A stretch of 64,000 nt of DNA from Pontibacter virosus (GTDB lineage: Bacteria > Bacteroidota > Bacteroidia > Cytophagales > Hymenobacteraceae). The first letter of the stretch is position 1, and each line of letters starts with the position of its first letter. The position numbers were made by a program, and so were the translations under genes. The notes beneath the pieces were generated by a model that worked only from the letters and a program-made list of their open reading frames with translations, was not told where the DNA came from and did no database searches. Positions 12,221 to 22,462 of the stretch are shown piece by piece. The stretch spans positions 46,817 through 110,816 of the forward strand of contig NZ_QEKI01000017.1 of assembly GCF_003096355.1 (NCBI RefSeq), in the 5' to 3' direction.

Positions 12221-13209
12221 AAGAGCGGGTATTGATAACGGGGGCAAGTGGTTTTGTGGGCTACCACCTGATAGAGGCGGCGCTGCAGGCAGGTATGGAC
12301 GTGTATGCGGCTGTACGTGCTTCCAGCGAGGTGGCTCATCTGGAGGGGTTTGGCGTACACTACACTTCCCTCGACTTTCAGGATACCAGCGCGCTGGTAA
12401 AGGAGCTGGAAGAGAAGCAGTACCGTTACATCATCCATGCGGCAGGCACCACCAAGGCAAAGCACCCGCAGGACTACGTGAACATCAACGCGGTCTATAC
12501 CCGGAACCTGGCATCGGCGGCGGCAATGGCGGACATACCGCTGAAGAAGTTTGTGTTTATCAGTAGCCTGGCCGCGCTGGGGCCTATCCCTTACCAGGAG
12601 GTAGCGCCCATACAGGAGCAGAGCAAGGCACAGCCGGTAACGGCCTATGGCAAAAGCAAGCTCCTGGCCGAGCAGTACCTGGCGGAGTTAAAGGATCTGC
12701 CTCTGGTCGTGCTGCGCCCGACAGCAGTGTATGGTCCGCGGGAGAAAGATATTTTCATCGTTCTCAAGACCCTGAACCTGGGGCTGGAGCCTTACATCAG
12801 CAACAAGCCGCAGTGGCTAAGCTTTGTGTATGTGAAGGACCTGGCAAAAGCGGTGATGCAGGCGCTCGGTACAAGTATAAGCGGGGTCAGCTACAACGTG
12901 TCCGACGGCAACAGCTACGACCGTTACGCCCTGGCCACCGCCGCCAAGCAGATCCTGGGCAAGAAGGCGGTCAAGGTGCATCTGCCGCTGGGGGTGGCTA
13001 CACTGATAGCCAACCTGCTGGAGACCCTGTATGCTTCCAGCAAAGCCATGCCCGCCCTCAACAGGGAAAAACTAAGCGAGCTGGCTGCCGAGAACTGGAA
13101 CTGCAGCATCGAGAAAATAAGGTCCGACCTGGGCTATGTGCCTGAGTATGACCTGGAGAAAGGCCTGGCGCAGACTTTAAAGTGGTACAAAGAGAATAAG
13201 TGGTTATAG
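12217..13209 (+). CDS. cerR: NAD-dependent epimerase/dehydratase-family ceramide reductase candidate
   Basis: 330 residues, extended SDR fold: Rossmann motif GASGFVGYHL (residues 8-17), NVNAVYTRNL-like segment (NINAVYTRNL), serine block FISSLAALGP and catalytic YGKSK (Tyr about 145). In bacterial ceramide synthesis an SDR of this kind (CerR) reduces the 3-oxo group after or before N-acylation. Tight coupling to the acyltransferase by a four-base overlap supports this. Other sugar-epimerase roles are possible from sequence alone. Confidence 0.78.
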
Positions 13210-13244
13210 ATAAGAGCACAAAAATTAAGACACAAGTACATAAG

Positions 13245-14573
13245 ATGAAATATAAAGTAAAAAACGCCGAAGGGCGCCTGGGTATTCTGCTTCCAGGACT
13301 GGGAGCAGTTGCCACCACGTTTATAGCTGGGGTAGAGGCTATCCGTAAAGGAATGTCACAGCCAATCGGCTCACTCTCTCAGATGGGCAACATCCGTTTG
13401 GGTAAGAGAACGGAAAACCGTAATCCGCTTATTAAGGACTTTGTACCACTCGCGAACCTGAACGACATCGTGTTCGGGGGCTGGGATGTGTACGAAGACA
13501 ACGTGTACGAGGCGGCCGTAAACGCGAAGGTGCTGGAGCCAGGCCTGCTGCATGCGCTGAAGCCGGAGCTGGAGGCAATCCAGCCGATGAAAGCCGTGTT
13601 CGATAAAGCCTACGCCAGAAACCTGGATGGCACCCATGTGAAAGAAGCCGCTACAAAGTATGAGCTGGCGGAGGCACTGATGGACGATATGCGCAGCTTT
13701 AAAGAGGAGACCGGTTGCGACCGCCTGGTTATCGTGTGGTGTGGCTCTACGGAGATTTACGCAGAGATCAGCGACGTGCACGAAACAATCACCGCTTTTG
13801 AGGAAGGCCTGCGCAACAACGATCCGCGCATTGCGCCAAGTATGATTTATGCCTACGCTGCTCTGAAACTGGGTGTTCCTTTTGCAAACGGAGCCCCCAA
13901 CCTAACGGTGGATATTCCTGCCATTGTAGAACTGGCGAAACTAAACGGCGTGGCTATTTCGGGCAAGGACTTCAAAACGGGTCAGACACTGATGAAAACC
14001 ATTTTGGCGCCAGGCCTGCAGGCCAGAGCGCTGGGCATCAAAGGCTGGTTCTCGTCTAACATCCTGGGTAACCGCGACGGCCTTGTGCTGGACGACCCGG
14101 AGAACTTCAAAACGAAGGAAGTATCGAAGTTGGGCGTGCTCGAAGACATTCTGCACCCGGAGGACAACCCGGAGCTGTACGGCGACATCTACCACAAGAT
14201 CCGCATCAACTACTACCCTCCTCACGGTGACAACAAAGAGAGCTGGGACAACATCGACATCTTCGGCTGGCTGGGCTACCAGATGCAGATCAAGATCAAC
14301 TTCCTGTGCCGTGACTCTATCCTGGCAGCGCCTATCGTGCTGGACCTAGCTCTGTTCACGGACCTGGCGCAGCGTGCCGGCATGAGCGGAATCCAGGAGT
14401 GGCTGTCGTTCTACTACAAGTCGCCACAAACGGCAGAAGGCCTTCGTCCGGAGCATGACATCTTTAAGCAGCTGATTAAACTGCAGAACACGCTTCGCCA
14501 CATGATGGGAGAGGACCTGATTACGCACCTGGGCCTTGACTACTACGAAGACTTTGTAGAGGAAGAGCTTTAA
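13245..14573 (+). CDS. myo-Inositol-1-phosphate synthase
   Basis: 442 residues from ATG 13245; an upstream in-frame start at 13200 would overlap the previous gene and lacks family similarity. The NAD-binding loop is GLGAVATTFIAGVEAIRKG and the body carries the conserved FKTGQTLMKT and family-typical GNRDGLVLDDPENFKTKEV region. It converts glucose-6-phosphate to inositol-3-phosphate, the committed step of inositol synthesis. In Bacteroidota this gene is the hallmark of the inositol-lipid cluster. Here it sits downstream of the ceramide genes and upstream of a phosphatase and a CDP-alcohol transferase. Confidence 0.93.
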   Translation: MKYKVKNAEGRLGILLPGLGAVATTFIAGVEAIRKGMSQPIGSLSQMGNIRLGKRTENRNPLIKDFVPLANLNDIVFGGWDVYEDNVYEAAVNAKVLEPGLLHALKPELEAIQPMKAVFDKAYARNLDGTHVKEAATKYELAEALMDDMRSFKEETGCDRLVIVWCGSTEIYAEISDVHETITAFEEGLRNNDPRIAPSMIYAYAALKLGVPFANGAPNLTVDIPAIVELAKLNGVAISGKDFKTGQTLMKTILAPGLQARALGIKGWFSSNILGNRDGLVLDDPENFKTKEVSKLGVLEDILHPEDNPELYGDIYHKIRINYYPPHGDNKESWDNIDIFGWLGYQMQIKINFLCRDSILAAPIVLDLALFTDLAQRAGMSGIQEWLSFYYKSPQTAEGLRPEHDIFKQLIKLQNTLRHMMGEDLITHLGLDYYEDFVEEEL

Positions 14574-14583
14574 CAGATTTAAG

Positions 14584-15045
14584 GTGCTTAGAATACACAA
14601 ATTAGTTTCCACCAGCCTTGGCATCGGCTATATAGGAAAGGGAGGAGGTACGGTAGCCGCCGTAGCCGTTTGTCTTTGCCTGTATGCCGCGCAATGGGCT
14701 GGTGGGAGCCAGCTTGTGCTTTGGCTCCCTATCATAACGCTGTTGTTGACGGGGGTAGGCGTCTGGTCCGCCACGGAGGTTGAGCCGCTGTGGGGCAAAG
14801 ACGACAAAAAAGTGGTGATAGACGAGGTGGCGGGCATGTGCATCAGCATGTTGTTTATACCTGTCACGCTGCAGTACCTGTGCGCAGGCCTGGTCCTGTT
14901 CAGGTTCTTCGATATTGCAAAGCCGCTTTTTATAAGAAGGCTGGAAAGAGTGGGAGGAGGCTTAGGCGTAATGCTGGACGACGTGTTGGCGGGCGTTTAC
15001 GCGAACGTGGTTTTACAGATACTTTTATACTACAAGATTTTTTAA
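14584..15045 (+). CDS. PgpA-like phosphatase, candidate phosphatidylinositol-phosphate phosphatase
   Basis: 153 residues, starting with GTG at 14584, ten bases after the synthase stop. It belongs to the phosphatidylglycerophosphatase A family: N-terminal GIGYIGKGGGTVA, the acidic motif VIDEVAGMCISML (about residues 75-88) and FFDIAKP...LDDVLAGVYANV. In inositol-lipid clusters this family member is proposed to dephosphorylate phosphatidylinositol phosphate to phosphatidylinositol. It is an integral inner-membrane protein. Substrate assignment comes from context; PgpA activity on phosphatidylglycerophosphate is the alternative. Confidence 0.85.
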   Translation: MLRIHKLVSTSLGIGYIGKGGGTVAAVAVCLCLYAAQWAGGSQLVLWLPIITLLLTGVGVWSATEVEPLWGKDDKKVVIDEVAGMCISMLFIPVTLQYLCAGLVLFRFFDIAKPLFIRRLERVGGGLGVMLDDVLAGVYANVVLQILLYYKIF

Positions 15046-15417
15046 ATGTTCACCTTCCTGAAGGCGCAGACGGCCTCTCTGGCAGCATCTGCTGTCGATT
15101 TTCTGGTGACGATCATCATGGTGGAACTGTGCGGTCTCTGGTATGTGGCCGGCACCATAGTGGGTACTGTCTCAGGGGGGGGAATGCATTTTACCCTGGG
15201 CAGAACCTGGGTTTTTAATGCTGCAGACAAGACTGTACCGGCACAAGCAATCAAATACTTCATGGTCTGGAATGGCAGCCTGTTGCTTAATGCATCAGGC
15301 GTGTATGTGATCACGCATTACGGAGGGATTAACTATGTCTACTCTAAAGTTGTCATGTCCTTGCTTGTCGGTTTTTTCTATAACTATATAATACAAAAAC
15401 GATATGTATTCAAATAA
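15046..15417 (+). CDS. GtrA-like small membrane protein
   Basis: 123 residues with four predicted membrane segments (SLAASAVDFLVTIIMVEL; VAGTIVGTVSGGGMHFTL; MVWNGSLLLNASGVYVI; VVMSLLVGFFYNYIIQK), the layout of the GtrA/DPMS3 family linked to lipid-linked sugar transfer or flipping. It starts the base after the phosphatase stop and overlaps the next gene by 14 bases. In this operon it could help move an inositol lipid or its glycosylated form; this is inference. Confidence 0.85.
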   Translation: MFTFLKAQTASLAASAVDFLVTIIMVELCGLWYVAGTIVGTVSGGGMHFTLGRTWVFNAADKTVPAQAIKYFMVWNGSLLLNASGVYVITHYGGINYVYSKVVMSLLVGFFYNYIIQKRYVFK

Positions 15418-18013
15418 GAATATATACAAGCTATATAAATATTGGTTGTTTTTTACGCTGTTACTTGTTGTTTCAGGTGTTAAGGCGACCGCCGTAAGGG
15501 CACAAGGTGCCGTTACAACTATACAGGGGACTGTTAGGGATGCCGTTTCGAATGAGGCGCTTATCGGGGTGTCGGTTTTTGTGCCGGGCACCAGCATCGG
15601 TACCAGCACAGACTTTGAGGGAAACTACCTCATTAAAACAAACCAACCTATAAACAAGGTGCAATTCTCGTACTTAGGATACGATGCCGTAACACTGGGT
15701 GTATCGCCCGGGCAGGAGCAAACCTTGGACGTGAAACTAGAGACCGGGGCCAAGCAGCTGAGCGAGGTGGTTGTGGTTGGTAAAAAGCGCAAGGTGAAGT
15801 ACAGCAACAAAGATAACCCGGCCGTGGACCTGATCCGGGAGGTTGTGGACCATAAGGAGCAGAACCGGCCTGAGCACTACGACTATGTGCAGTACGAGCA
15901 GTACGAAAAAACGCAGATGTCGCTGGTGAACACGCCGGAGAAGCTGAAAAGGAACATCTTCCTGCGCAAGTATGATTTTATTACCAGCAACCTCGACACC
16001 ACCCTACTGGAGGGCAAGGCGCTGTTGCCTTTCTTTGTGCAGGAGCAGCTTGCGGAGCATTATTACCGCAAGGACCCGGAGACCAGAAAAACGATCGTGA
16101 AAGCCGAGAAGAAAGTCGATTTCGGCGAGTTTATAGACAACAAGGGCTTTACCTCTTACATGCAGCACATGTACCAGGACATCGACATCTATGACAACAA
16201 CATCACGATCCTGACGAACCAGTTCCTGAGCCCTATCGCCGACATGGCCCCCACATTCTACAAGTTCTACCTCACGGATACCGTCACAACGGAGAGTGGC
16301 AGAAAGCTGGCAGAGCTTCGGTTTGAGCCCCGCAACCCTGCTGCCTTTATGTTTACGGGTAAACTATTCGTGACCATAGACGGAACCTATGCCGTGCAGA
16401 GCGTGGAAATGGAGGTGGCAAAAAGCGTGAGCATCAACTGGGTGCGCGACCTGAAGATCAACCTGGACTTCGAGAAGAACCCCGACGGGCGCTACCACCT
16501 GAGCAAGAGCGTGATCAAAACGGACTTTGGGCTTACCCAGAACAGCGATGCCGGCATGTACGGGGAGCGGGTGGTTTCGTACAAAGACTATAAGGTGAAC
16601 GAGCCGCAGTCGGCCGCTTTGTACGAAGGCGAAGCCGTGGTGCGCGTGGAGAATGCCATTGCCAAAGACGAGAGCTTCTGGCAGGCCAGCCGGCACGATT
16701 CGCTTTCAGCTGTGGAGGCCAAAACATATACCAACATCGACAGCCTCGTGAACATGAAGTCGTTTCAACGGACCATGGACTGGGCCACCGCCCTGATTGC
16801 GGGCTACAAGCGCCTGGGGCCGAACATCGAGATTGGCCCTCTGAACACGTTCTATAGCTTTAACCCGGTAGAGGGCTTCCGCCTGCGCTTTGGTGGCCGC
16901 ACCACCACCACATTCAGCAAAAAGTACATGCTGGAGACCTATGCCGCCTACGGCTTTAAAGATGAGAAGTGGAAGTACTACCTGGGCGGCAGCTATTCGC
17001 TCACCGACAGGTCTATCTTTGAGTTCCCGGTGCGGTCTATCAGCGCGAGCTACCAGAAAGACACCAACATACCCGGCCAGGAGCTGCAGTTTGTGCAGGA
17101 GGATAACTTCCTGCTTTCCTTTAAGCGGGGCGAAAACGATAAATGGCTCTACAACGAAACCTATAACATAAACTACCTGCACGAGTTCGAGAACCATTTC
17201 TCCTACAGGGTGGGCTTCAAGAACTGGCGGCAGACACCTGCGGGATCGCTGCAGTACGTGCGCAACGTGGAAACAGCGTCGGGCGAAATGGAGCTGCTGG
17301 ATGTGCCACAACTGACCACATCAGAGGCCTCGCTGGAGCTGCGCTGGGCTCCGAATGAGCAGTTCTTCCAGGGCAAGCTGTACCGCACGCCGGTTGCTAA
17401 CCGGCATCCAGTGTTCACCTTACGGGCAGCGGCCGGTATGAAAGGTCTGCTCGATAGCGAATACGAGTACCAGAAAGTTGCCCTGAACGTGTACAAGCGC
17501 TTCTACCTGTCGCAGCTGGGCTATTCGGACGTGGTAACGGAAGGCGGATACATTTTCGGGCAGGTGCCGTTCCCGTTGCTGGCGATCCACCGCGCCAACC
17601 AGAGCTATTCGTACCAGCTGCAGTCATACAACCTGATGAACTTCCTGGAGTTTGTCAGCGACCAATACGCGAGTGTGCACATCGACCACAGCTTCAACGG
17701 CTTTATCATTAACAAAATACCGCTGCTCAAGAAAACGAAGCTACGGGAGTTTGTTACCTTTAAGGCGCTGTACGGCAAGGTGCGCAGCGAGAACATGCCG
17801 CAAGGCGACCCCGACCTGCTGCGCTTCCCGACCTTTGACGACGGGCGGCAGGCGACGTACACGCTGGAGGACAAGCCCTACATGGAGGCCAGTGTGGGCA
17901 TCGGTAACATCTTTAACTTCTTCAGGATTGATGTGGTGAAACGCCTGACGTATCTCGATCATCCTAATGTGTCAGATATAGGTATAAGGGGTAGATTTAA
18001 ATTCGATTTTTAA
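15404..18013 (+). CDS. DUF5686 outer-membrane beta-barrel protein with CarboxypepD_reg-like domain
   Basis: 869 residues. A signal/anchor region (YWLFFTLLLVVSGVKATAVRAQ) is followed by a carboxypeptidase-regulatory-like beta-sandwich (IQGTVRDAVSNEALIGVSVF, residues about 40-115) and a long DUF5686 region ending in beta-barrel strands (final GIRGRFKFDF with terminal Phe). This architecture is common in Bacteroidota outer membranes and its function is unknown. Being inside the lipid operon, overlapping the GtrA-like gene, makes it a candidate for outer-membrane handling of the lipid product. Confidence 0.85.
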   Translation: MYSNKNIYKLYKYWLFFTLLLVVSGVKATAVRAQGAVTTIQGTVRDAVSNEALIGVSVFVPGTSIGTSTDFEGNYLIKTNQPINKVQFSYLGYDAVTLGVSPGQEQTLDVKLETGAKQLSEVVVVGKKRKVKYSNKDNPAVDLIREVVDHKEQNRPEHYDYVQYEQYEKTQMSLVNTPEKLKRNIFLRKYDFITSNLDTTLLEGKALLPFFVQEQLAEHYYRKDPETRKTIVKAEKKVDFGEFIDNKGFTSYMQHMYQDIDIYDNNITILTNQFLSPIADMAPTFYKFYLTDTVTTESGRKLAELRFEPRNPAAFMFTGKLFVTIDGTYAVQSVEMEVAKSVSINWVRDLKINLDFEKNPDGRYHLSKSVIKTDFGLTQNSDAGMYGERVVSYKDYKVNEPQSAALYEGEAVVRVENAIAKDESFWQASRHDSLSAVEAKTYTNIDSLVNMKSFQRTMDWATALIAGYKRLGPNIEIGPLNTFYSFNPVEGFRLRFGGRTTTTFSKKYMLETYAAYGFKDEKWKYYLGGSYSLTDRSIFEFPVRSISASYQKDTNIPGQELQFVQEDNFLLSFKRGENDKWLYNETYNINYLHEFENHFSYRVGFKNWRQTPAGSLQYVRNVETASGEMELLDVPQLTTSEASLELRWAPNEQFFQGKLYRTPVANRHPVFTLRAAAGMKGLLDSEYEYQKVALNVYKRFYLSQLGYSDVVTEGGYIFGQVPFPLLAIHRANQSYSYQLQSYNLMNFLEFVSDQYASVHIDHSFNGFIINKIPLLKKTKLREFVTFKALYGKVRSENMPQGDPDLLRFPTFDDGRQATYTLEDKPYMEASVGIGNIFNFFRIDVVKRLTYLDHPNVSDIGIRGRFKFDF

Positions 18014-18031
18014 ATTAATAGCAGGTAAAGT

Positions 18032-18751
18032 ATGGACAAGAACTCGCTTCGTGACGCCCTGCAGCAGGGAATCTACTCGGTCATTAACCCCTTTGTGCGG
18101 TTACTGATCAGGCTGGGATTCACACCCAATGTGGTTACCACCACCGGGCTGATCCTGAACATCGGGGTTGCAGCCATTTTTATCTGGGGAGGGGAAACCA
18201 GCAACCGGGGCGAGCTCGAGTACGTGGGCTGGGCCGGAGCGCTTGTGCTGTTTGCCGGCGTGTTCGACATGCTCGACGGGCAGGTGGCCAGGCTCGGCAA
18301 TATGAAGTCCACCTTCGGGGCCATGTACGATTCGGTGCTCGACCGCTACAGCGAAATGATCATGTTCATGGGTATCTGCTACTACCTGATTGCCCACCAT
18401 TACCTGCTGAGTTCACTTTTTGCCTTTATTGCTCTTATCGGCTCCATGATGGTGAGCTATACCAGGGCACGGGCCGAAGGCCTGGGCGTGGAGTGCAAGG
18501 GAGGCCTGATGCAGCGCCCGGAAAGGGTGGTGCTGATAGGGGTGTCGGCAATTGCCTGCGGTATAATCTCTTCCTTTGTAGGGGCAGATTACAAAGTATA
18601 CGTGGAGGGCATTCCATTCCATGTGTTCGAAACAATGTCGGTGTTTACGCTGCCTATCACCGTGATGGCGGTAATGACGAACATCACGGCTTATAACAGG
18701 CTGATGGACTCCAAAAGAGCCATGGAGCAGAAAGAGATGGCAACACGCTAA
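18032..18751 (+). CDS. CDP-alcohol phosphatidyltransferase, candidate phosphatidylinositol-phosphate synthase
   Basis: 239 residues, multi-pass membrane protein. The full catalytic signature is visible: D79-x2-D82-G83-x2-A86-R87-x8-G96-x3-D100-x3-D104 (starting FDMLDGQVARLG). Enzymes of this family transfer a phosphatidyl group from CDP-diacylglycerol to an alcohol. With inositol-phosphate synthase and a PgpA-like phosphatase in the same operon, the acceptor is most likely inositol phosphate, giving phosphatidylinositol phosphate. Phosphatidylglycerophosphate or phosphatidylserine synthesis is the alternative. Confidence 0.88.
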   Translation: MDKNSLRDALQQGIYSVINPFVRLLIRLGFTPNVVTTTGLILNIGVAAIFIWGGETSNRGELEYVGWAGALVLFAGVFDMLDGQVARLGNMKSTFGAMYDSVLDRYSEMIMFMGICYYLIAHHYLLSSLFAFIALIGSMMVSYTRARAEGLGVECKGGLMQRPERVVLIGVSAIACGIISSFVGADYKVYVEGIPFHVFETMSVFTLPITVMAVMTNITAYNRLMDSKRAMEQKEMATR

Positions 18752-18767
18752 GGAGAAGTATAACAAC

Positions 18768-19328
18768 GTGAGAAAGATTTTTTACCTGGCGCTCCTGCTG
18801 TTTTGCACAGGTATAGATAGTGTCAGTGGTAGTGACTTAACCGGTATAGCCGAGGCGAAGACTGACACCCTGCCGGTACCGAAGGGCATCAAGGAGTTAC
18901 TGTTTTATGTGCAGCGTGATCCAAATCCTAACACGGTGGTATACGAACTGAACCGGACGGCGCAAGGAGCGTTAAACGAAGCGGAGCCGATTTACCCGTT
19001 CTGGATCCGATATGCAGATGGCGGAGAGCGTAAGGAGCTAAACTATATTCAGCGCAAATTTGCCTATGGCCTGAACACCAAAAAACTGGGCAAAGACCAC
19101 TATGAGGTCAAGTTTGTGAGTTATGGAAAGCTGCCGCTATACCTGCGCAAAACAGCCGATGGCAAATACCGTGTATATACCACGCTAAACAAGAAAGAAG
19201 TGATTTTGGACCGCGTGTTTGTGCGGATCGAAGGCGGTACATTTTGGGTGCCCAATGTGCTGTATGTTGAGTTGAGCGGCCACGATGCCGCTACTGGAAA
19301 GGCAGTAACAGGACATTTTAAACCTTAG
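18768..19328 (+). CDS. DUF4833 exported protein
   Basis: 186 residues, GTG start 16 bases after the preceding stop. N-terminal signal peptide (IFYLALLLFCTGIDSVSGS), then a compact domain with conserved-looking blocks FYVQRDPNPNTVVYELN and YPFWIRYADGG, matching the DUF4833 family of uncharacterised Bacteroidota proteins. DUF4833 genes recur beside inositol-lipid genes as I recall, and its place in this operon suggests a periplasmic or outer-membrane role in lipid maturation. No catalytic motif is evident. Confidence 0.8.
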   Translation: MRKIFYLALLLFCTGIDSVSGSDLTGIAEAKTDTLPVPKGIKELLFYVQRDPNPNTVVYELNRTAQGALNEAEPIYPFWIRYADGGERKELNYIQRKFAYGLNTKKLGKDHYEVKFVSYGKLPLYLRKTADGKYRVYTTLNKKEVILDRVFVRIEGGTFWVPNVLYVELSGHDAATGKAVTGHFKP

Positions 19329-19335
19329 TTTACAG

Positions 19336-19956
19336 ATGAAAAAGAATTTCGTGTCTAGCTCGCAGGAGTCTGTCAGGATGTTCAGGTATGATTGGATGGA
19401 GGCGCTGTCCAAAGTGCACTGGACGGTGCCGCTCTACCTTTACGTGCCGGTCATCCTCTTCCTGAGTTGGCTGGCGCTACATGTGGAGAAACTGTCTGTG
19501 CTTGCCTTTATGGGCTACGCCGCACTTGGCTTGTTTGTCTGGACGTTGACGGAGTATGTGCTGCACCGCTTCGTTTTTCATTATGTGCCGAAGGCGAAGT
19601 GGGCACTGCGCCTACACTTTATCTTCCACGGAGTGCACCATGACTACCCAAACGATGAAAAGCGGCTGGTGATGCCACCATCTGCCAGCATACCTATGGC
19701 CACGGCGCTATACTGTCTGTTTGCGCTACTGCTGTCGGGAGGGGAGCTGTACGCTTTTTTTGCAGCCTTTCTGTTGGGATACCTCTTTTATGATATTTCG
19801 CATTACGCCCTGCACCACTTTAACTTTAAAGGGGAGTTCTGGATGAAGCTGAAAAAGCATCACATGCTGCATCACTACTCCGATGCTACAAAAGGTTACG
19901 GAGTGAGTTCTTCTCTCTGGGACAAGATTTTCGGTTCTGATTTTGACAAAAAATAA
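19336..19956 (+). CDS. Fatty acid hydroxylase superfamily (sphingolipid 2-hydroxylase-like)
   Basis: 206 residues, four membrane segments and the di-iron histidine clusters of the sterol desaturase/fatty acid hydroxylase superfamily: HRFVFH, HGVHHDYPND, HYALHHFNF and KKHHMLHHY. The layout matches the Fah1/Scs7 type that hydroxylates the alpha carbon of ceramide fatty acids. In this operon it most likely makes 2-hydroxy-acyl sphingolipids. It follows DUF4833 by seven bases and ends one base before the next start. Confidence 0.85.
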   Translation: MKKNFVSSSQESVRMFRYDWMEALSKVHWTVPLYLYVPVILFLSWLALHVEKLSVLAFMGYAALGLFVWTLTEYVLHRFVFHYVPKAKWALRLHFIFHGVHHDYPNDEKRLVMPPSASIPMATALYCLFALLLSGGELYAFFAAFLLGYLFYDISHYALHHFNFKGEFWMKLKKHHMLHHYSDATKGYGVSSSLWDKIFGSDFDKK

Positions 19957-19957
19957 A

Positions 19958-20908
19958 ATGGCTTTAACAACTACCGCAACAGAGGGGAAGGCGAAAGTAA
20001 AACGGAAAAATGCCCTTGTTGTAGCTGCCCTTTCTGTTGGCTATTTGCTGCTGTCGTACCTGCTGGTTGGGTTCAAGTCTGATCAGCTGGTGCTGGTGGG
20101 GCTGGCAAACGCCCTGTATTTTGCGACGCCCATCACCCGTAAGTTTATCACCGGGTTCTCGATCTTTATTGTGTTCTGGGTGCTCTACGATTACATGAAG
20201 GCCTTCCCGAACTACTGGTTCAATGCCGTACACATCAAGGACCTGTATAATGCCGAGAAAGCTGTGTTCGGGATACGTGACGGCGGTGCTATACTGACTC
20301 CCAATGAATTCTGGCAGCTGCACAGCCATACCTTTCTGGATGTGCTGAGCGGTATCTTTTACCTCAGCTGGATACCGGTGCCGCTTGCCTTTGCCGGCTT
20401 TCTGTTCTTCTGGAACCGACAGCAGTTTGTGTACTTCTCGCTCACTTTTCTGCTCGTCAACCTGCTCGGCTTTGTAGTCTACTACCTATACCCGGCCGCG
20501 CCGCCCTGGTATGTGCAGCTGCATGGCTTTGACTTTATCGCCGAAACACCGGGCAATACGGCCGGTTTGGTGCGCTTCGATGAGTTCTTTGGCATTAAGG
20601 TCTTTTATTCGCTATATGCCAAAGGCTCCAATGTGTTTGCCGCCATGCCTTCACTGCACTCTGCCTATCCACTCATCGTGCTCTACTATGCCTTAAAGAA
20701 CAGGCTGGAAGTGGTAGCCAAAGTGCTCTTTACCATCATTACGGGGGGTATCTGGTTTGCGGCGGTCTATACCTCGCACCACTACGTGCTGGACGTGCTG
20801 GCAGGTATAGTGTGCGCCACAACGGGCATCCTGCTCTTTAACGGGCTGATCAAAAAAGACACAGCTTTAAGCCGGGCTGTGAAAAGGCTGGTTGTGGCAG
20901 TGAAGTAG
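19958..20908 (+). CDS. PAP2-superfamily membrane protein, AUR1-like inositol-phosphoceramide synthase candidate
   Basis: 316 residues from ATG 19958; an in-frame TTG at 19943 is less likely. At least six membrane segments. It carries the motifs of the AUR1 branch of PAP2 enzymes: AAPPWYVQLHGFD, MPSLHSAYPLIV and SHHYVLDVLAG, with the conserved catalytic histidines. AUR1 transfers phosphoinositol from phosphatidylinositol to ceramide. All other enzymes for both substrates are encoded upstream in the same operon, so inositol-phosphoceramide synthase is the best reading. A generic lipid phosphatase cannot be excluded. Confidence 0.82.
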   Translation: MALTTTATEGKAKVKRKNALVVAALSVGYLLLSYLLVGFKSDQLVLVGLANALYFATPITRKFITGFSIFIVFWVLYDYMKAFPNYWFNAVHIKDLYNAEKAVFGIRDGGAILTPNEFWQLHSHTFLDVLSGIFYLSWIPVPLAFAGFLFFWNRQQFVYFSLTFLLVNLLGFVVYYLYPAAPPWYVQLHGFDFIAETPGNTAGLVRFDEFFGIKVFYSLYAKGSNVFAAMPSLHSAYPLIVLYYALKNRLEVVAKVLFTIITGGIWFAAVYTSHHYVLDVLAGIVCATTGILLFNGLIKKDTALSRAVKRLVVAVK

Positions 20909-21032
20909 TAATAGAGCCCATCCGAAGTTTCGCCGACGAGTGCCGGAGCATGTGCAGCAGATAACCATTAGCTTTGATAAGATGGTGCGGCATTATGAGG
21001 TGACATACGCTGCTTAACTTAGCAGCAAAAGT

Positions 21033-21072
21033 AAACCACCTGTGTCTTCAGAACTTTTGGCACAGGTGGTTT
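21033..21072. terminator. Bidirectional terminator hairpin
   Basis: Perfect 12-bp inverted repeat AAACCACCTGTG / CACAGGTGGTTT with a 16-nt loop. It lies between the end of the lipid operon and the convergent aldo/keto reductase gene and can serve both. Between 20920 and 21016 a plus-strand frame ending VQQITISFDKMVRHYEVTYA-stop may be the tail of a lost gene. Confidence 0.75.
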
Positions 21073-21119
21073 AATACATGCGTCGGGCTGAAGCGCTTGT
21101 TTTTAAACGCAGCTAACTT

Positions 21120-22106
<987 letters not shown>

Positions 22107-22462
22107 AATCTAGTAGTCGGTATTTTAGTAATTGATTTATGCAGGCAGTACAAGCCGCCCACTTTAAAAACGTAGTAAAGTTGAGTTTGTTCCTGCAAAA
22201 CAGCCAAAGCTATTCAGAAAGAACTACTTCCATACCCCCCCAAACCAGGCCGTAATTACTAACTGCACTTGTTTAGCGGCGGCTAAGTATTCTTTTGCTG
22301 CTGTTCACTGATATAATGCTCTCACAGCAGTGGATCATCACTGCTTGCAGAGGCGGTGGGGCGGGGGGCATGACTCGCTCAAGCAGAAGGTATCCGTGGG
22401 CAAAGTGTCAGTGAAATCATCCGTATGTAGCAAAAGTGTAAAATAAACTTAATCAGATAAAA
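22107..22462. other. Intergenic between divergent oxidoreductase genes
   Basis: About 355 bases separating the divergent aldo/keto reductase and SDR genes. It should hold both promoters. I see no clear -33/-7 pair and no long inverted repeat. Confidence 0.4.

Noticed and set aside
14083..14349. Thr/Ser/Arg-rich frame inside the inositol-phosphate synthase gene
   Set aside because: Shifted-frame shadow of a well-supported gene with biased codon use.
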